A DNA stretch of 12,875 bases from Anaeromyces robustus (GCA_002104895.1 MCFG01000520.1:25001-37875); one strand, 5' to 3'. Shown: positions 1 to 10,250, numbered from the stretch's first letter. Notes: generated by a model from the sequence alone, not told the origin. A program made the numbers and translations.

Positions 1-300
1 TTTCTAATAGTAATTTACTGTTGTAATTTATAAAAAATATAATTATAAATCATAAAGGGTTAGAGATTTATTATTAAAAAGGAAAATGTTATAATTTTTT
101 TGTATTTAAATATTTTTATATTTTGTATTTAATATTTTAATATTTGCGTAGAATTAATAAAATAAAATATAATATAATTAAAATATGATATATAATATTA
201 TTTTAAATTATTAAATTATTAAATATTTATTATAAAACTTTCTATAAAATTATAACATTTATAAAATATAAACTTTAAATTATTAATATCATTGATAATT

Positions 301-335
<35 letters not shown>

Positions 336-822
336 ATGTAATATTCAATCTAATATTATAATCAATATTTATTTATATATAAACAAATAATAAAATAAAA
401 TATATGTAACCATTGAAGTTAGATCTACTTACTACCGAAACCCTTTTTGTTTTTTCTTTTTTCTTTTATTAGTTTCGTTTTCAAAACTTGAAAAAACCAT
501 TTTTCAATTTCTATATTTATTTTATATAAAACTTTTATTTGGTTGTTTGTTTTCATAAAAGAATTTTTATCTTTTTTTTTTTTTCAATTGATATTCCTTT
601 TTTAATAAGTTTTTTTTGAAGAAAACAAGTTGGTTCTTTTTTTTTTTTTTTTTTTTTTAAGATAATTAAAAAATATATTTTTTCTTATTAATTCACTTTT
701 TTTCAATTAATCAGATAATAATTTTTTTTAAAAAAAATAATATAAAATACTACTACTACATAATAAAGTTAATTAAGAGCAAAATATATATATATATATA
801 TATATATAAAACACTTTTTTTC

Positions 823-854
<32 letters not shown>

Positions 855-1493
855 ATATGAAAATAGAATAAATGACACTTCTAAAATAGTTTATGAACTA
901 AATTTGATTTTTATTATAAAAATTAATTTATATAATAATAAATATATATATATATATAAATTTATAATGAAGACTGGCTTAATTAATCATATTTTCAAAA
1001 CAAAACAAAAAAACAAAAAAAAATAAGCTTATTTTAAAAAAGATAAAAGATTTAATAATTAAAAAAAATTTTTTGATTTTAAAGATAAAATTTTAAATCC
1101 AAATTTTTCTTATAGTAGTTATTTTATTTTTTTTTATTTAATTTGATTTATTTTTATTTAATTGTTTAATTTTTTTTTAATTTTTTTAGTTTTATTTCTT
1201 TTTATCTTTGCTATAAATTATTATTTATATTTATATTTATATTTATATTTATATTTATATTTACACTTATTTTATTGAATAATTATTATACATATAAATT
1301 TTTTTACATTATAAGAGTTAATATTATTTATATGATTTTTTTGTGTATTTTTTTTTTTTATATATTTTTTTTAATATTTTTATATTATCTACTGGCTTGA
1401 TAATATACATATATTCAATCCAAAAAAAAAGAGAATAATATTGATTTAATTAATAAATAATAATAATATCATTGATAATCATTATTATTATTC
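1..1493. other. AT-rich gene-poor region
   Basis: No convincing gene was seen on either strand. It holds T302-331 (30 T), T637-658, an (AT)n run at about 784-807 next to A823-850, and seven copies of an ATTTAT-type hexamer at about 1222-1263. The part just below 1494 is the likely 3' untranslated region of the receptor gene. The only stretch with less biased sequence is about 410-500, described separately. Confidence 0.7.
433..500 (-). other. Candidate short first coding exon (weak)
   Basis: On the minus strand an ATG at 500 opens 22 codons (MVFSSFENETNKR then a Lys-rich stretch ending GFR) that run to a perfect GTAAGT donor at 432. An in-frame TGA lies two codons upstream, so the ATG would be the true start. 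Without splicing the frame stops at TAG 434-432, which overlaps the donor. No matching downstream exon was found between 432 and 1, although ATATTAG- and TTTTATAG-type acceptors exist near 351 and 243. The AT bias makes chance likely. Confidence 0.2.
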
Positions 1494-4117
1494 CTATCTT
1501 TTTATGTCCTGATAATATATAAATGATATATTACTATTATTATTACTATTATTATTATTATTACTGTTATTATTATTATTAAAATTATTATTATTTGAAA
1601 TAATATTATTATATTCTTCATTACTAATAAAGTTAGTGAGAAAGGTAACATCACAACTACTTAATGGACTTAAAAGTTGTACATCACTACCACCACCATC
1701 TCGTTCATATTCATTATCATTAAAAGTCATAATATTAAAATTCTTTTCATTATTTAAAAAATCATTATAATTAAGATAAGAATTATTATGAGATATTCTA
1801 TAACCTCTTTTCAATTGTTTTCCCGTAATCACTTCAATAAGTTTTGGTAATACGGTTAATGATAAAATAGTTATTCCAGATATAAACATTATGGTACGTC
1901 TTAAAAGATTTAAAGAGGTTGAAAAACTTTTTAAATAGATAAAACTTATATCAATAATTAACCCAATAATAATAATAATTGATGTATGAAGAAATGCTTT
2001 ATATTCATCATAATAATCGGAAGCTTTTCTTGATGCAATGGTTAAGGATAGAACGATTCCAAACTACAATAGAAGAAGAATAAAAAAAAAATTTTTTTTT
2101 TTTAATAAAATAAAATAAAATAAAATATATATTTAATTATTAATATATTATTATAAATTTATTTTATTATATTAATTATATATATATATATATATATGTT
2201 TTTTTTTTACATATATATAATATAATAATATTATATTATATTTATTTTTTATATTTAAAAATGATTTTATATATACTTTTATAAATAAATAAATAAAAAA
2301 AAAAGTTCTTTTGACTTACCCAAAAAATACTTAAAAAAAGTGCCATTATTTCAAATAAAATATCATAATCACTTGTACAACGAGTCACTCTTTCATAAGC
2401 ATTTACCTTTTTATTATAATAAAAAAAAGTTTCAAATCTTCTTGGCGATAATATATCCCAAGTTAAATTAATAAGTATTTGTAAGGAAAGTATCATTAAA
2501 AAAATGGTTCGAACCGAAATTTTTGAAATATGAATATCCCCAATTTTAAATTTATAATTATTAATATTGATATTAATTCTCCAAACTTTTATAAAATAGG
2601 CACATAAAGCTATGGTTATCATAATATAAAAACTATTATGATAAACACTACAATACCAATGAGTAGGTAATAAAATATCTAATAAATCAAAATCAAAAAA
2701 ACTTGATACCCCAATAATATATATAATACAAACCATAGGATGGGATTGTTTCATAATTTCCTTTTCTTTATTTTTGAAAATTAAAATCATCAAACTTAAG
2801 GCATAAATATTTCCAATAATACAAAAGGTAATGATTAATATACCAGAAAAATTATTCCATTTAGGATAAGAAATCGTTAAAAGTGATTTTAATTTATAAA
2901 GAAGTTGATTTTCTAATAAATTTTCATCATTACGACTTGTATAATATTCTTTGAAGTAATCATTAAAATTTTTTAAAATATCCTGATTACTAACACTTTG
3001 TTGATAAAATAATGATTTTGTTAAGGAAATAGGTTTGATTTTTTTATAAAGATTACATGGAATATATCTACACATATTATGGGAAGTATTATTAACATAA
3101 TTATAATTAAAGGCTGGTGATATATTATAATTCATTCCTCGATGAAGTTGAGCAGGTTCTGAAGTTAATAAAATTAAAATTTGGGTAATATCAGAATATA
3201 TTTCTTTAAAAATTTGATGACCATTACCTACTAAGGCATAACCACTATAAGTAGAATAACCACCTGGAAGAACCGTAACCCCAAAATCTTGACTTTCTTC
3301 AAAAACCTTTTCAGATGTGGTAATATTTTGTAAAGTGGATTGAATTGAATTATCCATAAAAAATTTTAAAGGTGTATTGGGATCATTAGAGGAAGAACGA
3401 TTTAAAGTAAAAGTATTTTTAGTAATTTCAACAAATGAAGTATAATTTCCTATAAAAAAAAGGGATTCACCATTTAAAAAACTTTGAAGAGATTCTTCTT
3501 CATTATAAACTAAACTATTGGGATTAATAATGTTATGAGTGATTAAATTTTTTATGGATTTAAAAATATGTTCGTTATTTTCAATTTTTTTTAAATCCTC
3601 CTCTTTTTTATAAAATAATTCGTAACCAGGACCACATTGACTATAATCATAATATTTAATTTTATCATATTTTGAGGTGGGATTTGTTGTGGATTGAATA
3701 GAACCTATTGCACATTCATTATAACTAGAATTATTTATAATATGTAAGTATTCCAATAAAAAACTCATAAAATTTTCTGGAGTAGCTAAAGATAAATTTA
3801 TACCATATTTAGTACTATCGATATTTTGTTGATATTGATAAATAATCGATTCAATATCTGACCAAGCTTCTGTTTTATTAGAATCAGAATCAGTACTAAC
3901 TAATTTTAAATATTTTTTATTATAAAATAATAAATTATAAGAGGCACTAAAAGGATAAGCATAAAATTTATTATTTAATTCACAATCCTTAAAAATATTA
4001 AAATTTAAGTAACCAGAACGATGGTTATTTTGGTCATCATATTTTATATATTTACTAAGAGGAATAGTGTATGTATAAAAATCTTTATTATTTAAAATAT
4101 TTGAATTTTCAGTATTA

Positions 4118-4155
<38 letters not shown>

Positions 4156-4524
4156 GTTATTATTATTATTATATATTTTATATATATCTTTATCAGTATA
4201 ATACGAATAGTCACCAAATAAAGTTTTATAATCAATTAAAAAGAAATGATAATTTGATAAAGTAATTTCATTTTTAACTTCATTAATATAATCTTCAAAA
4301 TTTGTACTATTTGAAATTGTTATCTCTAAATTTATATCTGATTTAATTCCAAAATCTGATTTCTTATTTTCAAAATAATATTTTATAATATCTTTGGTAG
4401 AGGTATGACTTTCTGGGAAAATATTATAAAAATAACCATTAATTGTTGTTGTTGCTACTTTATTGAATGTAAAATTTAAAAAAAGTAAAAATAAATTTAA
4501 CCAATACTGTTTTATGAAAAACAT
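1494..4524 (-). CDS. Class C GPCR-like 7TM receptor with solute-binding-protein ectodomain, two exons
   Basis: Spliced model: exon 1 4524-2320 (735 codons, ends in phase 0 after Trp735), intron 2064-2319, exon 2 2063-1494 (189 codons plus TAG), 924 residues. Residues 1-25 are a signal peptide. About 60-545 resemble the bacterial extracellular solute-binding family 1 (sugar ABC transporter type): KFYAYPFSASYNLLFYNKKY at 186-205, EAWSDIE near 219, FLNGESLFFIGNYTSF near 349, VTVLPGGYSTYSGYA near 416, LLTSEPAQLHRG near 452. TM segments lie near 559-583, 595-618, 628-647, 669-690, 721-746, 759-778 and 790-813. Class C marks are SHPMV at the start of TM2, KVWRI closing TM3, W-D-x-x-S-P at the end of TM4, and Cys625/Cys716 placed for the TM3-ECL2 disulfide. 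Many N-glycosylation sequons lie in the ectodomain. Asn runs occur at 119-134 and in the cytosolic tail (818-924). Likely a plasma-membrane sensor of sugars or another small ligand; the ligand cannot be read. The ATG at 4524 is favoured because the signal peptide follows it directly. Confidence 0.9.
1541..1598. repeat. ATT microsatellite coding the Asn-rich receptor tail
   Basis: An interrupted ATT/ACT array, read on the minus strand as AAT/AGT/AAC codons, gives clusters of Asn separated by Ser near the C-terminus of the receptor. The cytosolic tail here is low complexity, presumably disordered, and likely to vary in length between strains. Confidence 0.8.
2064..2319 (-). other. Spliceosomal intron of the receptor gene
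   Basis: On the minus strand the donor is GTAAGT starting at 2319 and the acceptor is TTCTTCTATTGTAG ending at 2064, 256 bp in all. The phase is 0. Reading through it adds 25 lysine- and phenylalanine-rich residues and a stop, which would truncate the receptor in TM5. Removing it makes a continuous TM5 (MALFLSIFW joined to FGIVLSLTIASR) and brings in TM6 and TM7. The intron is more AT-rich than the exons. No branch point could be picked with confidence. Confidence 0.9.
2189..2219. repeat. AT-rich hairpin inside the receptor intron
   Basis: TATATATATGT at 2189-2199 and its exact reverse complement ACATATATATA at 2209-2219 flank a run of nine T. The 11-bp stem could fold in the pre-mRNA and bring the intron ends closer. 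Such stems also arise from dinucleotide repeats by chance. Confidence 0.6.
4118..4171. repeat. ATT microsatellite coding a poly-Asn insertion in the ectodomain
   Basis: A nearly pure ATT array (one GTT interruption) encodes the 16-residue Asn run at residues 119-134, plus a Lys-Asn-Asn-Thr edge. It sits between two recognisable parts of the solute-binding domain, so it is probably a surface loop rather than part of the fold. Confidence 0.85.
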
Positions 4525-4546
4525 TTTTTTTTTTTTTTTTTTTTTT
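4525..4546 (-). promoter_or_regulatory. Pure A leader directly before the receptor start codon
   Basis: On the coding strand 22 A residues abut the ATG at 4524. The CBM1 gene also has an A run (nine, 8027-8035) right before its ATG. A-rich start contexts are common in AT-rich eukaryotes. The run supports this start codon and may lower 5' structure during initiation. Confidence 0.6.
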
Positions 4547-4680
4547 AAATTTTATATATATATATATTATTTATTATATTTTCATTTTATTTATTTTTTT
4601 TATTTATTATATATTTTATTCTATGTAATTTAATTGTTAATTTATAGTTAATATAGTTATATTTATAATATATATATTTT

Positions 4681-4737
4681 TTCTTTTTCTTTTTCTTTTT
4701 CTTTCTTTCCTTCTTTTTCTTTTTCTTTTTTTTTCCT
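4681..4737. repeat. Polypyrimidine CTTTTT-type tract upstream of the receptor gene
   Basis: About 57 bp of almost pure T/C built from CTTTTT units, with a central TTTCTTTCC variation. It lies about 160 bp upstream of the receptor start codon. On the coding strand it is a GAAAAA purine tract. Purine/pyrimidine tracts exclude nucleosomes in other eukaryotes, so it may mark the promoter; this is inference from position. Confidence 0.6.
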
Positions 4738-6130
4738 ACTTTTTATTTTTATTTTTTTTTTTTTCAAAAAAAAAAAAAATAAAAAATTTAAATTACAAAT
4801 AATAATATTAATAATAATCACTTAAAAAATAATTTGAAATTAAAAAATAAAAATAAAAAAAAGGTAAGAAATCTTTTATATCCAAAATCTGTAATAATGA
4901 ATTTAATATTATAAGTAATAAAGTTATAATAAAAAAAAATAATAAATCATAATTAATTAATATTAAAACATTTAATTTGTGGTATTATTCAACAATGAGA
5001 AAAAAAAAATAAAAAAAAATGCATTTATGGAAACAAATAAACACAAATTAAATAATTTTAATTATAAATAATAAAAATAATAAAAATAATAAATAATAAA
5101 ATAATTATATAATAATTATATAAAAACATTTTTATTTTATTTTATTTTATTTTATATTTCTTTATTGTTTATTATAATCTTCTTTTAATATAATATAATA
5201 TTAAATCATTTATTAAAAAAAAAAATTTTTTTTTTTTATTTCAATTAATTTAACATTTAATAAAATTTAAAATTTTCAAAATCATATGGTTGAATATTAT
5301 AAAGCCACAAAATAAAAAAAATATCGAAAATTTTATTATAAAAGATTTTAATTATTTTAGAATAAGCCATAATAATAACAAATTTTGGATGATTTAATAA
5401 AAATCTTTTTACTTTCTATAAAACTTTATTTAATATAAAAATTATTTAATATATTGAAATATATATTGGAATATATTGTAAATTAAATAAATTCATTTAT
5501 TATAGTTAAATGAACAAGGAAAAAGTAAAAAAAAAAAAAAAAAAATTAGTTGTTTATAAGTAAGCAAATGAATAATAAATAATAAAATAATAAATAATAA
5601 AATAAAGTAATAGTTGATAATTATTATCATTATTATCATTAATTATTAATATTTAATTGTTTATTATTTAATTGTTATTTATATATAAAATATTAATATA
5701 TGTAATAATATATTGTTATTAATTAATTTTATATGCAAAAATTGTTTTAATTGTTGTAACATACCATTTTTCAAAATTTTCAAATTTTTTTAATTTTTCC
5801 AAATATTGTATATAAAATAATAAAAATAATAATAAAAAAATTTACTATTTACGTTAATATATAATTAAATATAATTAAATATAATTAAATATAATAATTA
5901 TATTATATAATATAATAATATAATAATATAGTTAATTTAATTGTTTTTGTTTTTAATGAATATTTTTAATTATTACATATTAATTTTTATTTATTAAAAT
6001 TATCACTTTATTATTATTGTTAATAGATTAAAAAAAAATTCAATTATAAAAATAATTTATAACTACTGGTAATGATAATTAATACTTACTGGTAGTCATA
6101 ATAAATAATAATACAATTATATTGTATATA

Positions 6131-6153
6131 ATTATTATAATTATTATTATTAC

Positions 6154-6186
<33 letters not shown>
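6131..6186. repeat. ATT trinucleotide microsatellite
   Basis: An interrupted ATT array of about 18 units with ACT and AAT variants. No open frame of note uses it, so it is non-coding here, unlike the two ATT arrays inside the receptor gene. Confidence 0.8.
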
Positions 6187-7216
6187 TGATATATTTAATA
6201 CTATTATTGAATATTAATAATTGAATAAATTGTTATTCTATTAAAAAATAATTATTTTATATTTTATAATTCTAATTATTTCGTAATTACTTTATGTTCA
6301 ATTGCTTTTATTTCATGAATACTTTTAATTATATAATAAATATAAAATATTAATTTATTTTTGCAATTATCTATTGTTTTTTCATTATTATTTTCATTAT
6401 TATTTTCATTATTTATAATAGTATTTATTATTATATCCTAGTTTATTATCTTTTATAATTGTTATTTAATTTCTATTAAATATACGAAATATATTATTTT
6501 TAATAAATTATTATTATCATAATTATGTAATAATTTATTAAAAATGAATGTTAAAAATAATATTTATTAAATAAACTTGTTATCGTTATTCAAATTAATA
6601 TTTTAACAATACTTCTTTTAATAATTAATTTATCAATATCTATAATAACCCATATAAAATATCTTTATAGATATTATATAATCTTTTTTATTTTCTTATT
6701 TACTTAAGACTTATCATACTTGATAATAATACATCTTTCATGTTCATCTTTTTTTTTTTTTTTAATATATAATAAATTCAACGTCCAAGAGAAAGAAAGT
6801 AGTTTTATAGAATATAATATTATCCTTTCTGAATAAGAAATGATATAGGTATAATTTGTAACCTTATATTATTACTACCTAAAATTGATAATAATGAAAA
6901 TACTGTTTATTATAAAAGGATATTTTTAAAAATGAAAAAAAAAAAAAAAGTACTAATTAATAATACAAATAAATTTTTTTCTAATCATATTTTTTAATAT
7001 TACTATATATTTTATAAACTTTAATTCCATCTTAAAAAAATAAATAAAAAATTATTTATTATAATTAATTTTTTTTTTTTAACTCCATACATAACACAAA
7101 GACTAAAATTTTTGGTACTAATATTAAATTATTATTGCACTATTACTTTTATTCTTTTTAACAATTAATGATAATTTTGATTTTTTTGTCAACAATAAAC
7201 AATATGAAATATACTG

Positions 7217-7240
7217 TATATTGTAATATATTACAATATA
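7217..7240. repeat. 24-bp perfect palindrome
   Basis: Two 12-bp arms, TATATTGTAATA and TATTACAATATA, meet without a spacer. The TTGTAA/TTACAA core makes it more than an alternating AT run. It lies about 800 bp upstream of the CBM1 gene start. It could be a symmetric protein-binding site or a cruciform; nothing in the sequence decides. Confidence 0.8.
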
Positions 7241-7305
7241 TGATTATATGGACTTTTATATAATTCAATAAATCATTAAAAATTAAAAATAATAATAATA
7301 TAAAA

Positions 7306-7336
<31 letters not shown>

Positions 7337-7359
7337 AAGTAAGTAAATAAATAAATAAT
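7306..7359. repeat. AAAT tetranucleotide microsatellite
   Basis: About 13 units of AAAT with two AAGT variants in the middle. Confidence 0.85.
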
Positions 7360-8035
7360 ATTGTATAATAATTATTAACATTATTATTAATTATAATGTA
7401 ATAGTATTTATTTATTTATTTATTATTATTGTATTTAAATAATAATATTACAACAATAGTAAAACAAAAAGTTATATAATAATCAATAAACCAATAAATA
7501 AACAACAAAATAATTTATTTACTTATTCATTCATGATTAATAAATTTGTAATATTTTGTAAAAATGTATTAAAAAATTATATAAATGGATAAATTAAATA
7601 ATATTATAATTTAATTTAAGAAATAAACCACAAAATTAAAATATTTTTAAAATGTTTTTTTATTTTTTTTTTTTTTCTTTTTCATTAATTAAAAATTAAA
7701 ATTCAGTGAATAAAAAAATAGGAAAGGAATATATATATTGATTATATATATTTCATTTGAATAAAAAAAAAAAAACAACTATTACTATTTATTATAGTTG
7801 AATAGAAAAAAAATAGCATATATATATATATATATATATAAACCATAATAATAAATAATATTTATATAGTTAAATATATTATTTTTATTATTTTATTTTT
7901 AATAAATAATAGAAAAAAGAAAAAGAAGAGAGTATTAATTTTAACTATATATATATATACATATAAAATAAAATAAAATAAAATAAAAATAAAATATTAA
8001 AATAATACAAAAATAAAGGGATTGATAAAAAAAAA

Positions 8036-9172
8036 ATGAAGATATTAATTTTGGCGAGTTTTTTATTAATTTATGCTATTACGATGACAAAAGCATATAT
8101 TAATCCTATAGTTCGTATTCAGTTACCATTATTTAAAGAAATTTTTAATGAATGTCAAAAAGCAAATGGTACATTATATTTCGGTGGGTTTTTAGATTTA
8201 ATTTGCTTAACTTCACCTACAAATGTTATTGATTTTAGTGATACTACTGAAATAGTTGGTACTAATTCAGCTATTAATAATGTTATAATTAATAAAAATT
8301 CTCAATATGGTTTTAATCTTGGATATGAGGTTGACACTACTAATTATTATACTTTTAAATATGATGATGAAAATATTGTCTATTATAAATGGCCACTTTG
8401 TAGTAAAGATGATCCTGAATATAACCATGCGGAATGTATGAAAGCTGCTTCTAAAATGTCTACGGTTAGAGATATTAATGATAGTGATTTAATTTATGAA
8501 GCGATTAGTTGTATTTATGGACAAGCTAATTTGGATTTTTCTAAAGAAACTTCATTTTATTATAATTTAAAAAATGATGGTGTAAATACTTATGATTATT
8601 TATGTCTTACCCAAAATGATGAATATAATTATCGTTTTGGTCATTGTAAAATTAATGGTGTTATTACTCCTATGGTATCTTTTACCGAGGAACAATATCA
8701 ACATTGTGCTAAAGCTCGTAATGTAGAAGTTCCAAATCCATTACGTTCTGATTTTAAACCTATTATTATAACTAAATATACTACTATGGTTACTGTTATT
8801 CCAACAACTACTACAATAGCTACAACAATGATGGATGATAATAATATAATTCAACCCACTCCTCCATGTCAACAAGCTGCTGTTACAATAACAGAAAAAA
8901 TTAAAGAAACTATAACAGAAAAAGTTAAAGAAACTGAAACAGTAACAGAAACCATTAAAGAAACAATCACTGAAAAAATTAAAGAAACTGTCACCGAAAA
9001 AATTAATGAAACTGTAACAATTACTATAGTTGAAAAACCAACCTCTAAACCTGAAATTCAATGTGCTGATAAATGGGCTCAATGTGGAGGTTCTAATTTT
9101 AAAGGTCCAACTTGTTGTAAGCCAGGATCAGTTTGTTATAAATATAATAAATTTTATTCTCTTTGTATTTAA
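8036..9172 (+). CDS. Secreted Cys-rich protein with C-terminal CBM1
   Basis: 378 residues, one exon. Residues 1-20 are a signal peptide with likely cleavage after TKA. Residues 21-240 form a domain I do not recognise, with eight Cys (40, 57, 122, 134, 159, 190, 204, 224) that could pair as four disulfides, many Tyr and Asn, and no glycoside hydrolase or esterase motif I can name. Residues 241-283 are Thr-rich, then comes an octapeptide-repeat linker (284-333). Residues 343-378 are a CBM1: Trp347, QCGG 349-352, GPTCC 357-361, GSVC 364-367, Asn371, YSLC 374-377, with six Cys (343, 350, 360, 361, 367, 377) like the three-disulfide variant. CBM1 binds crystalline cellulose or chitin through a flat aromatic face. 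The protein is probably exported onto plant fibre. It has no dockerin, so it would act free rather than in a cellulosome. The start is fixed by the signal peptide. Confidence 0.92.
   Translation: MKILILASFLLIYAITMTKAYINPIVRIQLPLFKEIFNECQKANGTLYFGGFLDLICLTSPTNVIDFSDTTEIVGTNSAINNVIINKNSQYGFNLGYEVDTTNYYTFKYDDENIVYYKWPLCSKDDPEYNHAECMKAASKMSTVRDINDSDLIYEAISCIYGQANLDFSKETSFYYNLKNDGVNTYDYLCLTQNDEYNYRFGHCKINGVITPMVSFTEEQYQHCAKARNVEVPNPLRSDFKPIIITKYTTMVTVIPTTTTIATTMMDDNNIIQPTPPCQQAAVTITEKIKETITEKVKETETVTETIKETITEKIKETVTEKINETVTITIVEKPTSKPEIQCADKWAQCGGSNFKGPTCCKPGSVCYKYNKFYSLCI
8885..9034 (+). repeat. 24-bp tandem repeat coding a T-V/I-T-E-K-I/V-K-E linker
   Basis: Six copies of an eight-residue unit, consensus TITEKIKE, occupy residues 284-333, with a two-residue Thr-Glu insertion after the second copy and decay in the last (TVTITIVE). 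DNA copies differ at silent sites (for example ATC ACT against ATA ACA), so the array is not newly made. The unit is charged and patterned, unlike the usual Ser/Thr/Pro- or Asn-rich CBM linker. Confidence 0.9.
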
Positions 9173-10230
9173 AAAAAAAAAAATACAAACAAGAAAATAA
9201 AAACAAAAATGAAAATTATCAGTTTTAAAAACTAATTTTTTAAAAAAAAAAAACTAAACAATATTACATATTATTATAATATAATATAATATATATAATG
9301 TATAATAGTAAATAACAATTTTATATGTAAAAAAAATAATAATAATCTAATTTATAAAAAAATATTAATAAGATGATTTAAAAATGAAATTCCAATTTGA
9401 AAAATAAATTATAAAAATTTTTAATATTTAAAAAAAAAAAAAAAAATTAATAAAATTTAAAAATCTAAATTTTAAATCCAAAATTATTTTTTTTTCGTTT
9501 TCTTTTTCTATTACTTTTATAAAATAATATAATATTTATTTCTATTATATTCTCTAATTTTTTTTTATTTTATATATGATATTATTTTTTTTTTATTAGA
9601 TTTTATTTTTAATGGGTTTAATTTAATTTGAATATATATGAATATTAGATTGAAATTTGAAATGGTAAATATATCAATTTCAAGTTATTATTTAAAAAAA
9701 AATAAAAACATTTATTTTATTATTTTATTATTATAATTATATAATGTTTTATTATATTTTATTTTATTTATTTATTTTTTTTTTTTACTATTTAGACATT
9801 AAACTTCTTTTCTTTATTTAATTTTATTTACTAAAAGGTCTAAAACAAAATAAAATAAAATAAAAATAAAAATAAAATAAAATATTATTATAATATCATG
9901 TAAAAATAAATAAATACATTTGACATTTAAATATATTTTTATTAATATAATAAAGAAGAATATATTATAATATATTTATCTTTATTATTTTTTATTGTCA
10001 ACAAAAATATATAAATTAAAAAAAAAAAAAAAAAAAAAATGTTAAAAAATTTATTTATATTTATTATTTTGTGTAATATTAAAACAATTTTTTAATAGTG
10101 TATTTATAGAATATTATGGGAGTGTTGCATTTCTCATATTTATATAAATAAATAAAAATATAATATATAAATAAATAAAATAATAAAATTTTTTAATATC
10201 TTTTTTTTTATTTTTTTTTATTTTATAATA
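9173..10230. other. AT-rich region after the CBM1 gene, no gene seen
   Basis: The first part should be the 3' untranslated region of the CBM1 gene; AATAAA-like words are too frequent to choose a polyadenylation site. The rest is A/T runs, with an AAAAT array near 9846-9883 and a poly-A near 10019-10039. No open frame with coding character was seen on either strand. Confidence 0.7.
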
Positions 10231-10250
10231 TTTAATATTTTAATAATATT

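Larger units (their letters stand above)
4525..8035. other. Divergent intergenic region, no gene seen
   Basis: Both flanking genes point away from this 3.5 kb. It is made of short A/T words and microsatellites: ATTTT units near 5127-5156, an ATT array near 6131-6186, an AAAT array near 7306-7359, (AT)n near 7819-7840 and AAAAT units near 7967-7996. No frame on either strand has codon-like content beyond about 25 codons. Segments near 6780-6880 are slightly less biased but have no recognisable coding sense. Promoters of both genes must lie within it; TATA-like words are too common here to assign. Confidence 0.7.

Noticed and set aside
285-1479. The 15-mer AATATCATTGATAAT at 285-299 and 1465-1479 as a paired signal
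   Set aside because: In DNA this AT-rich a shared 15-mer of simple words over 1.2 kb is not convincing without more context.
1494-1889. A separate 131-residue protein starting at the ATG at 1889
   Set aside because: This ATG is Met794 of the spliced receptor, at the start of TM7; the frame stays open upstream to the intron acceptor at 2063.
4071-4265. Plus-strand 64-codon frame rich in Tyr
   Set aside because: It is the antisense of the poly-Asn part of the receptor gene; the Tyr run is the ATT array read in another frame.
5604-5625. GATAATTATTATC-type small palindromes
   Set aside because: Six-bp stems of A/T words are expected by chance here and recur everywhere in the window.
6780-6890. 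A decayed coding exon in the intergenic region
   Set aside because: A minus-strand frame is open for about 20 codons but shows no start, splice sites or family resemblance.
8741-9082. Minus-strand 113-codon frame rich in Phe, Ser and Cys
   Set aside because: It is antisense to the linker repeat and CBM1 of the plus-strand gene and owes its openness to that repeat.
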